From Stereum hirsutum FP-91666 SS1 (taxonomy: Eukaryota > Basidiomycota > Agaricomycetes > Russulales > Stereaceae): a stretch of 64,000 nucleotides of DNA. The notes under the pieces were generated by a model. It was not told the DNA's origin and made no database searches. It was given only the letters and a program-made list of their open reading frames with translations. The translations under genes were made by a program, and so were the position numbers. Within the stretch, counting starts at the first letter, position 1. Every line of letters starts with the position of its first letter. This document shows positions 46,365 through 59,000 of the stretch, piece after piece. The stretch covers positions 530,916 through 594,915 of the forward strand of contig NW_006763134.1 in assembly GCF_000264905.1 (NCBI RefSeq), written 5' to 3'.

Positions 46365-47781
46365 AGTTGGAGTGCTGCAGGAGAGAGGAGAGAAGAAGAG
46401 ATAGAGAAAAGTGCCGTTCGGACAGGTTTATGTGGCCATATCTGGGGCACCCGTCGGCGTTTAACGAGAGGACTGCTGGATGGCGCGAAGCATCGGGTAC
46501 ATGTGCCTAGGACTTGCTAAGTCAACCATCAGAAGCCTCAGAACGAGTCCGCGGAGCCGAGTACGTACAGCAGGCGTGAGGTCTAAGCTGGCCTAAGTAC
46601 AGAAAGAGTAGGGAACGTCTTCGAGTGACGCCCGGAGCGAGACCCTGAAACCCCGAAGTGCGGCTAGTGTTCACAGCCAGTGCGATGCCTACATGTCAGC
46701 AATCACCCAGCCAGAAGCTCTGTCATATCGTGAAATATAGACCGTAGTGTCTCTAGCAGATGCGGTGGAACACTTTCTGGACAAATGGCCAGTTTCAGCG
46801 GTCGACATCCCACCAAAATGAATGCCGTGCGCTGGGTTTGTAACTTACGGCAAGGGCCGACGGTTAAAACTTTTGGTGATCTTCTAACCTGGCACGCACG
46901 TAACGCAACCTATCCTTGTCCACCAATCATCCAGCATTCAATGCAGTAATTCAATTTCGGTGGACGTTCTCCTATTGCGCTTTGCCGATGACCCTAGCCG
47001 CATGTTTTTGAGTATGCTCAAGATGCCGAACGCGTGCCTCAGCTTGACCGACGCTTTGACTGCTTGATTCCTTCGCTCAAATTCCTTTCTTGATTCGTTA
47101 TATCTGGACTGGATGTTGATCAGGTGAGTGAAGATATCCAGATTCTGGCGCAAGTGTTTGTGGTTACCAAAACTGGAGCCATCGTATCCATTTCAAGCCC
47201 TTCTGACCGGCCATCATCTTCGCGAAGTACGGCGTGGGTACGTTCTACGCTTGCCCAAAGCGACGGCCCCATACCCGACACGGTGTTCCTAGCTCCGATT
47301 CTCTGATCGGCTTTCTCTGGTCTTTCGCAAATGGCATTGAAAATTCGTGCCAAACGTTTATCAATTCCAACCATTTGACGCGACTCCTTTACTGATTTCG
47401 AGACAAATCAGGCAATCTCTCGGATTTGATGGCCCGGATTGGACCCTCGACGACGTTCACATGAACGAGAACTGGAGACGCTGTGAACTTTAGGATCCTG
47501 CGAAGGCCCGCGGCAACGGATTTTATCTGGGGTCTCGACGAGACTTCTGAATGCGAAGCCACTTGCCCGCGATGCGTCCGGACCCTGTACGTACGAATGT
47601 ATGGAGAAGCCTCAGTGCCTTAGAAATCCCAATTAGCACGGCGTGATGACTTAAAATCTTTTACTTGGCTCGCAACGACGAGACGATTTGTTGCTGTCCC
47701 CCCTGTTCTTTTATCTTCCCCAGCCTGTCTGCAATTTATCCATAGGTCACTTTCCTTCGCTATCCCACACGAGCAGGGAAC
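46365..47781. promoter_or_regulatory. Divergent intergenic region, P450 / DUF6534 gene
   Basis: A 1.4-kb region without supported exons that should hold both promoters. Open frames on the minus strand (46938-47374) are short and featureless. Confidence 0.45.
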
Positions 47782-50098
47782 ATGGCCGTTGCAGCAAACA
47801 TCGACAATACGTGAGTGCTGTGCAAGCTTGCGGGAGGTTGAGGACTATGGTCTGACGTGGTATTCAGGCTTGGGATTTTGTACCAATCAGTGGTCTTCGG
47901 AGTGCGTCTTGTTTGCTTCCATGATTTGTTCCCGTACTGACTTCAACGTTTCACTACTTTCAGGCAGCGTAAGTGAGATCATACTTTCGTGTGCCAGTTT
48001 GTGTCTTGATGTGACTGTTCGATATGTACTTAGTTTGTATGGAGGTACGTAGTTGGCAGAATCGTCCTAGCATGTTGACCGACCCGTCCGTGTAGCCGGC
48101 TGCATGCAAGCATGGTATTATTATCGCAAGTACAAGAAAAGAGACGATTGGAGGATCAAGGGCCTAGTAAGTTTCTACACCTTTTTCGGCACCATTATAA
48201 CTCGTTAAATTGAATGCCTCCTTCCAGGTGTCGATCGTTTTAATATGTGACACGACTCAAATGGCACTCTTGAGCGGTATGACTCATTATTAGGTCCCGG
48301 TCGATGTCTCGTCTAATATTTTTCCATTTTGTGTAGCTTGCGGTATGCTGCTCACCCCTATTGTATCGTGCGCAGCCGTTTTAATGCTCATTCGTGCTGT
48401 TTTCAGTGTACCTCTATTCTGTGACGAACCAGGGCAACGCGGCAATCATGCTCCAAATCGAGCCGTGAGTGGACTGGTCTCCTCCCTCCCGGTCCGCGTT
48501 CTGACGTTCATTTCCCCAGAACCTTGATCATTGAGATCATATTCAGTAATCTGATCGCTGTCTTTGTCCAGCTGTACGTCGCGCCAACGTTTCCTCTTCA
48601 TATCCACCGTAGAGTTTCATTGGCTCACTCCCCACGCATATGTAGCTTCTATGTGCACAGGATCTGGATGCGTGAGTATAGTACTCTCTTCCGACTTTTA
48701 ACCATTTTACTCACGCGGTTCCTATGACCGCTATAGTGAGTATTGACAGGTGGTACAGGTATCCGATGACCATCTTCGTGGTGAGTAAATAACGTCGTCG
48801 AGCTCACCGACTCAGCTGATGAGTGCACATGTATTGCACCCAACAGGCCCTGCTGAGCGTTGGTTCCTTCGGTATGTCAGAACGTCTGTCTCAAATATAT
48901 GTCGCTGAATTATTCTGCCGATCTAGTGACTCTCAACGGTCAGTGCACAGGCCTGAACTTCTCCTCCTTTGAAAAAGCTGACTCTCTCGATGATAACAGT
49001 GTACTGTGCCAAGGCGTGCGTTCTTTCACTTCGCTCTGCAGCCAAAATATGCCGAATGACTTACCTTTCTCATCTATGCAGTTTGATGTTCGCGACCTTC
49101 GCCGAGTTCGCCTCGTTGAAGACCCTATCCATGTCAATCAACATCATGGCCGCCGTGACCGACGTGGTGATCTCACTCTGTCTTGTCTACCTTCTCCGTC
49201 TTTCGGCGAACAGGTCCGGGTTCAAGCGGACCAACGACATGATCAACAGGATGATTGTCTTCACTTTCAACACCGGTACGTACAGCTTTGCCTTGCTCGA
49301 CGTACAGCTTTGCCTTGCTTTGACTGGTCTTGCACTATCCTCGCTAATGCCTCCTGTCTTCTCGTCTAGGCCTGCCAACTAGCGTCGGTGCCCTCATGGC
49401 TTGCGTTGGCGTACGTTTTATCTTCTGGAATATGTATTGCGATAGTAGCTTATGTTTCGTTCTTTCCGAAGATCAATGCGTGGCCCAACACTTTCATTTA
49501 CATGTTCTTCTTCTTGATGCGTACGTCTTTCGCAACTATTCTGCCATGTCACTTGTTCTGATCACGAGTATTCCCTCTAGTTGGTCGCTGTAAGCATCGT
49601 GATCCTTTCGAAACCAGCTAACGTAGACTGATTTCCAATACTTACCTTTTGCCACGCCTCAGTTTATACCAAGTATGCACACACCATTTTCCTAATTGTT
49701 GCTGCTCTCTGACACATTCCTTCACCAGCTCTCTCCTTGTCACTCTCAACTCGCGTGACTACATTCGCCGTGCTGCCAACGGCGACGTGCACCAAGACTC
49801 CTACTCCCTCTCCCTCCAGAACGCCACCAACCACGGCCCTCCTGCTGCCTACAGGCCTAATGGACAACTCAACACCCGTGACGACGGCATAGCCATTCGC
49901 ATCGAAACAGTCAAGCAGTCCGATGCCGACGACGAGCTCGAACAGACCAAGTCGGGTAGCTTCCCTTCACATGTACGTCTTTCGTTCTCCTATCCAGCGT
50001 GATATCTCATGTGGCTGATCGTGCAGTCGGAACCGGAAATATCGCAATTGCCACAACAGAACGCGTACAACCCGAACGCGTATGGATCGAAAGTTTGA
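47782..50098 (+). CDS. DUF6534-type seven-helix membrane protein built from many microexons
   Basis: Splicing by phase and family sequence gives a protein of roughly 340 residues. It has about seven hydrophobic helices: TLGILYQSVVFGAALYG, KGLVSIVLICDTTQMALLSA, PTLIIEIIFSNLIAVFVQLF, YPMTIFVALLSVGSFVTLN, MSINIMAAVTDVVISLCLVY, LPTSVGALMACV and WPNTFIYMFFFLMLGRLYTN. The family hallmarks follow: RSGFKRTNDMINRMIVFTFN and YTNSLLVTLNSRDYIRR. Exons include 47782-47810, 47868-47901, 47964-47968 (5 nt), 48034-48044 (11 nt), 48096-48166, 48228-48276, 48337-48342 (6 nt), 48407-48464, 48520-48573, 48646-48671, 48927-48938 (12 nt), 49000-49015 (16 nt), 49082-49274, 49581-49589 (9 nt), 49663-49672 (10 nt) and a cytosolic tail to 50098. 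One junction near 49415-49450 is ambiguous. DUF6534 proteins are expanded in mushroom-forming fungi; their function is unknown and receptor-like topology is only suggestive. Confidence 0.75.
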
Positions 50099-52069
50099 GG
50101 ATACCCTGTTAGAGTCGGGCTAGGGTTAGTTGAGCCGGGCGTTGTTGCCGTTCTGCATTAGGGAAATGATAGTCATGGTGCGGCTTCGCCGTCGTTCTTT
50201 GCGTTGCACTAGAATCCGACTGGTTCGTCGTCGCCCTTGCCTAGTTAGTACGCACCGCGCCTCGTTTGTCTGTTCCTTTGGTTTTGTGTGACTGCGGCGA
50301 CCGACAAAATACACCTACCCCTTTGTGATTGCGAGTATACTGCCCAATTTTACCATGCTACCAACCCCGATAATGAAATCATCTCCCCGACACAGACGTG
50401 ATTAACACTGGACAATTAGTTACGGATCTGTACAAACCATCGGGCTCTGCGATATCGGTTGAATATCGTTATACATACTTAGATACGTGCATACCAGACG
50501 ACGGGACTTTCGATGTTCGTTTTCTCTTATTTTGTTTATTTCAATCCAAAATCGTTCATTTCGCTGTTCACGTCTGGAACGTGGCGGCGGCTCTGTTTCA
50601 TTGAACATACATACCGGAAGTATTTCCTCAACGTTCAACTACAGCTAGCAGTGGTTGAATAAGGATCCGGCGAACCAAACCAATGAACGGGATGCATAGC
50701 TACGACGCAACAAAGAAAGCCCGAAGACGGTGACTCGGGCTCACGGAATCATTCAAAAGAGCATCCGCTAACACCTGGAAACACACTAACAGCACGCAAT
50801 GCGCGTAGCCGGGCTCTTCACCGTGGCTCGCATTAAGCAGGATAATATCAGGCAGAATAAGGTGCCATAATGACAAAAGCTCCCGGAGTCCGGCGGTGGC
50901 GTTACGGTCGCCGTTCATTGGCAGGTACGTACGAACCAGTGATCGAATTATACAGTCAATTACATTGTCAAGCAGGGAAAGGTGCTCAGCTGACTGAAGG
51001 TTGTCAGCCAGTCTGCACGGAAACCGAGAACGTTTGCTCGTGAGTTCGAGTTGGTCCGCGAATGCGCCACGAAGCCGGGAGTCATAGTGTGCACATGCCA
51101 ATTGACCGAGATTCCTCGCCCCTATTCTCTTGCAGTAATCCACGCGGGAAAGGACGATGACCATGTACGCCTACCAAGAGGATATCAGGACTGGAGTGTA
51201 GGTCGTGACATGCGTCGAAAAAAGTGAGTGGGCCACATCGCGCCACACTGAGATGAGATCTCCGGGAGCAGAGGACACAGATGTCAGGAGGATCCTCCAA
51301 AGACCTGGCCCAAGTCAAAGTCAGCAGCACGAGAGCACCAAAATAGATCACGACACCAGAAAGAGTACCATTGATGAACGCTCTCGATGGCATATCTATC
51401 GTGCAAACGTTCCTAGACAACGCATCTCCCGTCCGCATGTGGACGAGCTCAACCCAAGACCGGACATAGAAGAGAAGGGCGCTCCAAACGGGGAGGGAAA
51501 ACAACCAAATAGAAAAACTCATGAAAATTCGTAAGTAAAAGAAACACAGAAGGAGCAACCAAGCGAACCACGTCAAGATAACGAAAAATAAACGCACGAG
51601 AAGATGGATGATGGAGACAAAAGAAGAAGAGGGAAGGAATGTGATGTGGTGGGAAGTAACTGCAACAAATGATGGGTCAGTATCGTACGTACGTATAGCA
51701 AAAAAAAATGGACGATTCGAGACTGGATATGATTTCGGATTCAGGCGACTGGGATCTGTACACAAGTGGTCAATGACTCCTCCATACGTATGCAAAAAAT
51801 GTGAAAAACGCGAGGAACGAAATAGAGAAGGGTCGAAGGGAGATTAGATAGGAACCACGTCGAGCCATGGCGAGGATGGTCGAGAAAGTAAAGTAGAGGA
51901 GGGGACAAGAGTGAAAGAAAACACGAAATTTTTCGATGGACGGACAGCTTTCCTGAGGGCAGGACGGGATATCATTCGATATACATGGTGGATCCTCAAT
52001 AACGGGTGCGACTTTGGCTTGGTGAAGTATACAGTATTATTTGAACAGAAGTTGGAACGACGCGCCGTC
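50099..52069. other. Convergent intergenic region
   Basis: About 2 kb between the stops of the DUF6534 gene and the Rrm4-like gene. A 237-codon minus-strand frame (51082-51795) lies in a strongly purine-rich plus strand and was not accepted. Long 3' UTRs are likely. Confidence 0.45.
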
Positions 52070-55000
52070 TCAGGGTTTGACCATAGTGGCCGCTTTCTGC
52101 ACCTTCAGCTTCATGATCGACGGGTAGCTATCGATGAGATGGACCAATGCAGCCCAGTCATTGTTATCGATGAGATTAATCGTGACCTTCGCCGTATTCT
52201 TCACGCCCAGAGCCTTGCACAGCTTGCGCCTATAGACACAACCACAGCCGGATTAGTTGACACGCACAAACCAACGATCAATGACGAGAACGAATACGCA
52301 CACTCGATCTCCTGCCTGACTCTTCTGCGCCGACAACCTCTGCCCTTTCAAGCTCTCGACAAATTCGTCCGTCGCCTTCCTCACCAATGGGTCCTCAGCC
52401 TCAACCCCCGGAATCCCTCCCTCCCTCAGAATCTTCAAAACATCCTCTGCCCTCTGGTCGGCCAACGTCTTGAGCAGCGCACTCGGCGCACCTTCATTGC
52501 CACCAGCTCCGATCGTAATCCCACTTGTGGTAGGTGTAACAGGTACCGGCGACGCCGCCGCCGACGGTCCTCTCGACGACAGATCCGGAGTGCGCGGCGA
52601 CACCGTCTGTGACAGACTCGTCGTCTTCCTAGCCGGCGTCGTCGGACCTTGGCCTTTGTACGACGACAGCGGTACGGCCGCAGCAGCAGGAGTCTGCTCT
52701 TCCTCTTCATCATCCTCCTCCAGACTCTCCAACACGATCTTCGCATCCTGGATCTTATTCCTCAAGATCTCGCCATTGAAAAGACACAGAGCTCTGTCGC
52801 GCTTCGGGAGCGTCATCATCAGCTCCGTCAGCTTGGCCGCCTTCTCCGGTCCCTCCAGCTTCTCCACCGCGGCTCGGATCCTCTCTTTCTCGCTCGTCGG
52901 CTGTGCGATGGAGCCAGAAGGCGAAGACGTGCGCGGAGGGGTCGAAGAGACCGAGACCGAGATCGGCGTGGACGGATGGTCGGGCGCGGACGCAGTCGCA
53001 TTGAGCACATCCGGTCCAAGCAACCGCGAGTCCTGCGAGTTAGACGGCGACGGCGACTTGCGATGCTGCACCCCATTGCCGTTCCCGTTCCCAGTCGGTG
53101 AAGCCCCCGAAGAAGAAGCGATAGGACGCAATCCCAACGTGCTCCTCGCGATGTCGATCTGGTGGCTCAGCCTGACTGGATCCTGGAACGAAGAGACGAT
53201 CTCGGAGAGGGACAGACCGACGAGCTGGTCGACGACGGAGTCGACTTCGGTCGCGGGCATGATGTCCATGTCTTTCAGACGGCGGGAGAGCTCGCCGGTG
53301 AGGACTTCGCGGCGAACGACGGGCGTGAGCGACGAGAGGGTGTCGTATTGCATCGGCATGTTCAGCGTGCCTGTGAGCGCGGCCTATACCATGAAACAAC
53401 AAACATCGACGACGGTGAGTTGCGTTGGGTCAGATTGGGGATACGAATAACAACGAAAATCACTCACGTTATAATAACTGCCGCTGCCTCTTCTCGCCGC
53501 CTTCTCCTGCCCATGCCCCGACCCAGCCCCCTGTCCCCCTGCCTTCGTCATCCCCTCCAACTTCAGGCTCCCAAACCTGGGACTCGCCCCCTGACTGGTA
53601 TACCCCAGCTTGGCCGTCCTCGCCCCGGGACTCGCCCACCCAAGCGCCTGCCCTCCAGGCCCTAGATACGCGCTGTCCCCACCTTCGCTGGCGGTAGGCG
53701 ACGTCGCACCGGACGTGGATCGTGGATGGCCGTTGCCCGCGCCTCCAAATCGCTGTGCGAGCTTTTCTTGACGGAGTTGTTTGGGCTCGTGTAGGCGGAC
53801 GACGAGTTGTTTGGTGCCGATGACGGCACCGTTCATGGCGTGCATTGCTGCCGTGGCTGGGAGGGGGAATATGAGATTGTGTGGTGTGGTGTGGGAAGGA
53901 ACGTGTGCAAAGTTGTGAATGAGTACAAAATAATGTCGGATGGGAAGAGGAAGAAATTATGGACCGACCTTGATCTGGCGTCTGGTACGAGACGAACCCA
54001 AAGCCTCGGCTCTCGCCCGCATCGGTCCTCATAACTCGCGCACTACAGGTAACACCAACAAAACACGACAAACACCGCCCTCGTCAACACACGCAGCGGC
54101 CTCCCGACATAAAAGTGAACCAAACGATACGAACCTGACGATATGCCCGAACTATTCATCCACAAAACCTCAATTAGTGTGGCGTTTCAGGGGTTGAAAA
54201 TGCGGGAATCGCTCACCCGGTGAAAATGCTGGAACAACCCATTCGAATCGATACTCGCGTCCAAGTTCTACATGCACCAAACGTCGTCAGTCTCTCGCTC
54301 TCTCGCTCTCGGCTCTACCACCCAACCATCATCATTCGTAATACAAGACAGCTCACCTTGCAGAACAAATTGCACGGATCGATCAACCCACTATGACTCG
54401 TTGACCCAGGCCCATGCAACGGCGCCAACTGAACCTGCTGCCCCGGCCCATGTATAAACGACAACGGTGACGAAGGCGACTGCGACTGCAGCAGATGCGG
54501 TGGCGTCACAGGCGATCGCAACGGATGATGTGCCGGGCCAGGAGACAATTGTAGAGCTTGGTGGGCTGGTGAGAGGGGGTGGCTGGGACGGCCTGGTGAG
54601 AGAGGATACGGTTGTGCGCGCGGAGACAAGTGCGGGGAGTACTGTTTTATGAGAGAGGAAGAATAAATTGGGAGTTAGTAAGTCGATTGTGGGATGTAAG
54701 ATAAGGGACAAGCTGAAAGTGGCAGGAGGGTATGAATGTGGATCGTTGTGCGATATCGAACCAAAAACCAGACTGGACAGAACCAACGCCGTGAGAAGAG
54801 CGATGATCTGGAGTCGGACGTCGTTTACCCTTCTCAACGGCCACGGGTGCGCAGTGAAAGATCCGATCACACCATGCTCGCCTGGCCGACGACGACATGC
54901 CACGACATGGCCCTTTCGGTCATGTCGATGAAAATTGAAGGACGACATGGTAGGGTATGATGTTGTGTCGATTGGCCATATATGATCCAGTTTGCGTGGT

Positions 55001-56092
55001 CAAATAGCCGCAAAATGAGCTGGGAGATGGCCCGCCTCCTTTCGCCAGGCAAATATCGGTCGGATCCCGCTTGTTAGGGCCAGGACCTCGAACAGTCCTG
55101 CCTCATATACTCCCAACGGCGTGCAGCGTATTTCACGATATTTTCGACGCAAAAACCCATGAAAAATTAGAGCAAGTAACTCACTTGTCGCTGGTATGGC
55201 GAGCCAAAGGATACTGCTCCCGAAGGCACGAACGACGGCGCACTTGCGCTAAATTCCGGATGATTCCCACTCGGTGTCCTCCTCGGCTGATAGATCTGCA
55301 CCGCGATATTCTGACCCTCAACCTCCGCACAATGCATCTCCCTCTCTGCGAACTTTGCGTCGTCCTCGTTCCAAAACTCAATTACTCCCGTGTCCTTTCC
55401 GAAGGCGGTGTGGGTGCGTGCGGAAGCAAGAGCACCAAAGGGACGGAAGAGAAGGTAGAGTTGAGTGTCCGTGTAGCCTGAGGGGAGCTGTTTGACGAGA
55501 CGAGGTGAGGCATTAGGAGGGGGTAAGGGCGTGGGAGGGTTTGTGGGCGGGTACGGAGAGAGGACGAGGCTGGCTGATGGGTTCGCACCCGGGATGGGAT
55601 ATCCTTGGAGCGTTGCAAGAGCCATTTCGGCTGCGAGAGAAAGAAAGACAGAGGACAGTGTAAGTACAGAACGCGTGTTGGGCATGCACATTCGACCGCC
55701 TGCTCGCAAGACGCTGTAGCCGACAAGACAGCTGCTTGATTTTCCATTCAAACTGTCGCATAGCATAGCCGAAATTCATTTTCTCTCACTCTCAACCGCA
55801 TCCTTCGCCATGGCCGGTGGCTTCTCGCTAGCGTCGGCGCAAGCAGACGGTTTCGGTAGATGCAGACGATGATGCGCCACGCACCTTTCTCGAGAAATTT
55901 AAACTCGATTGTTCCAGAAAGCGGCTTCGAGGCATCATCGCGGGGTATCTTGGGCCTAAAAGGCGCACATGTCGCAAAACAATATGCCAAATTCTCGTCC
56001 GTTACGTGCGCGGGTAGGGCTGAGATGTAGAGAATCGGCTCATGCAGGTACGGATGTGGCTCCGGGATGTGCCCGTTGTTGTCGTTCTGCAT
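52070..56092 (-). CDS. rrm4: Rrm4-like RNA-binding protein: three RRMs and three MLLE modules, 903 aa
   Basis: Nine exons (56092-55885, 55630-55185, 54641-54357, 54267-54217, 54151-54135, 54042-53969, 53856-53468, 53383-52302, 52229-52070) sum to 2712 nt, and all phases fit. RRM1 (about residues 19-80) begins EPILYISALPAHVTDENLAY. RRM2 (about 116-190) has PRLVKQLPSGYTDTQLYLLF. RRM3 (about 306-395) has NLFCKNLDASIDSNGLFQHF and RNP1 GFGFVSYQ, then GTKQLVVRLHEPKQLRQEKL. MLLE-like modules follow: about 503-572 (DQLVGLSLSEIVSSFQDPVR), about 654-710 (LPKRDRALCLFNGEILRNKI) and the C-terminal one (ALGVKNTAKVTINLIDNNDW then IDSYPSIMKLKV). This order matches Ustilago Rrm4, which carries mRNAs on early endosomes through MLLE binding to Upa1. 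Orthology is inferred from architecture. Confidence 0.85.
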
Positions 56093-59000
56093 TCTGCACA
56101 CCCGATCAGACTGGAGACTGGAGAAGAAAAAAGAAAGAAAAGAAAATGAGGGCGTTCGGCTTGCGCTCGAGACGGCTGTACAAAAACAAGCCTCAAAATG
56201 ATCAAAATCTGGGAGGCCGACAGCCACGTGCCGTCCTCCCACGCCGGTTCCGCACTAACCTCACCTTCACAATTCAGCCGATCTCCTTGGATTTATTCTA
56301 TGGCTCTTTCGTCTGGTATTTCGTCTGGAATTCTTTCTGTCAATACAGATTATATCGTGATATATATGACCTTTATCCTCCAGCACTTCTCCACCAATCC
56401 AGTGAGTGGCGTCAGTACCTCGAGATGGCACCGAGTCTCGACGCATCGTCCGGAGTCCGACTTGCATCATTGAATAGATATAGTAAGCCCTACAATATAA
56501 TAGGACACTATTTCATATCATGCATGCCTACGGTAGGCTCTCTGCAGTAGTCCTCATCGTTTGACATACTTGTTTGCACCGGACGGTTATTTGTGCTGCC
56601 CAACTGCGTCAACTCCTCCGAGTCCTACCATCCTGTTTCTTCGCCTTCAGTAGCCGATACATTTGTCTAGTCTTCGCCGATCACCTTTTCTCGCTGGACT
56701 GAGGTGAAACTCTCTTATATCCGTGAATTTATAACATCACTCTCGAATTGACCCCATCTTCCCCAGTGGCGTCGATATATTCGTATTGGTTTTGAGACAA
56801 TTCCAAGGCATCGTAGTCGGAGCTCGACTTGCGGTCATTCGAATATACGTGACAACTCTCCGTTCAAGAATGCCCTTTTGCGAGGCAGTCGGCAGGCGCT
56901 CTGCAGTCCTTTTCATTATTCGATGGAGCGTCGCTATAATAGTAGACCTGCGACCCGAAGCGCCTCTGCAGCCTGAGTTTAGCTATGTGTGCGATCCAAT
57001 ACGATTATCATTGGACCGGTGTTCGTCTTTCCTCGCTTTTCCTCATCTCTAAGTCTTATAGTGCCCTCAGACTGGATCATTATCATAAGGCAAGACCATC
57101 ACTTCGCTCTGGTATGCAAACACGGGCATGAACAGCGCAAGTCCAGCTTTCTGCCGAGGCAAATGTGCCAGTGGATGTAGACACGGTACTGGAGCCTGAC
57201 ACTTGGACGGCGATGTGCATGGGCCTTCGGTCAGACCGTCAGATATGACCAAGGGTTTTTTCAAGGAATATTCCACCTCTTCTTCCTTTCTTGCTTGGCT
57301 ATGGCACCTCGTCCCATATCCGGTGAGTGTCCTTCTTCCGTGTTCGTTCTTTCGACGTATACATCCGACCGATTGCTTACGACCTTTAAGGAACCCTTTG
57401 CTCTAAGTTGCGCACTGTATCATAGCTTGCAGGAGACCCGGGGAACTCGCAGAGCGTGGCTCTCGTGACAGTCAGTGCTATTGATGTATGCTGTGAAGTA
57501 GTGCGTATCTACTAGTATGACAATCACATCACTCTCTTCTTAATCATCCATCGTACTCTAGGTCAACATTAGCTCTAGGAGGTTTCTGCATCATGAAGAG
57601 AAACGGCGCTGCCGCCATAGTAATCTTCGTATAATACGAACGCCTCCAGCTGCTAGACGCTCGCCACATCAGTTCGTTCGCTCCAAATTGACTTACGGAG
57701 AGAGTCGGACGATAAATTCATACGGAAAGATCCTACTTCGCCTCAGTGTGGCACCACAGCCCATGATCAGTGAGCGTCCTTCTTTGCTAGTTTTGACACA
57801 GACTTATCAATACCTACCTATGATCGTACAGCCAAAAGCTCAGGTCCGTGAAACTCTAATATCGTCGAGAATGCAACTCTGACCTTGCCAATCTAAGTGC
57901 GGACGTGTAAGTGCCCTTTACTCTCGACCTCGTTTACCCACAAAATGACATGGAGTAATTCGGGGATTCATACTTGCAGATTCAGTTTGAGCCTTAATTC
58001 GTACTCATACCACCAATATGTACAGGAAGCAACAGCATTATCCAGCGCCAAACCCCAACCGATGCACGACTCGTCACTGCACTCTCCTGCCTTTGCCCAT
58101 CCTCCTCCAAAACCTCAGGTATGCATGACCTTTCATGACTCCATGGTGGTGATGCCTTCAAGTGTAGACGCCTCTTGGCGTAAAAGTCTGGGACGAGCGA
58201 GAGAGATAAATCGTGAGATTGGGCGGGATACCAGCGCGACGCCTCTGGTGCTGTGTCGAAAGCTTGTCTGACTCAGTGAAAGAGGATGCATGCATCGCGC
58301 TAGTGCATGAGTGCCAGTTTGTGTGGGTGCGTCATGTGTCCATGTACGGGAGCGACAGCGATGTGCGACGGGAGAAGTAGAGGAGCAATGGGAGGGATGG
58401 GGAGGGTTTCCAGAGAGGGTCACGATGATCGGAAAATGCGGTGAAGGCGTGCCAAGAAGGAGCTCTATTTAGGTCGTAAGTCCATGTTTCATCCTGATTG
58501 ACCGTCGCTGGAAATTGGTTGCTGAACCTTTATACTTTCTTCACCCTGTTGTGGCCTGCCATAACATCGCCTCGTCTCGTTTCATTGACTTGATGTTGGC
58601 TGTATGGACATTCCGGGCAAGGACAGTGAAGGAGATGCGTAGATGGCAAGACCCATATCCACAAGATTCAGAGTCGCGGTGTGAGCCATTCGAACGAGGT
58701 TGGATTGATCGTGTAAGTGCCCTTGAGAGGTATAGGACATTCCCGTTCGAGAGGGTTTCTTCGGTATTGATGATCTTGTACAGATGACGGGCAGTTAGTG
58801 AGGTGTGTGCACGGACCATCACAACCACGTTTTCGGTGAGTATCACAAACTTCCTGCTTCGGTACATCATCATGGTAGATCTTCAACGGAGGCTCTTTGT
58901 CCGGATACGTACAGTTGCATCAGGCTCGGCACCCGTTTTTGCTCAAAGCGTTCTATGAAATAGAAAGGAAAATAACCGCCTTGTCATCCTGCTGGTCTCG

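Noticed and set aside
51082..51795. 237-codon minus-strand open frame with hydrophobic segments
   Set aside because: The plus strand is purine-rich here, so the minus strand is poor in stop codons by composition. There is no domain or homologue pattern, and it lies in the probable 3' UTR zone between convergent genes.
52470..53665. Long plus-strand frames (up to 326 codons) opposite the Rrm4-like gene
   Set aside because: They mirror its low-complexity coding exon, while the minus strand has intact RRM/MLLE modules with consistent splicing.
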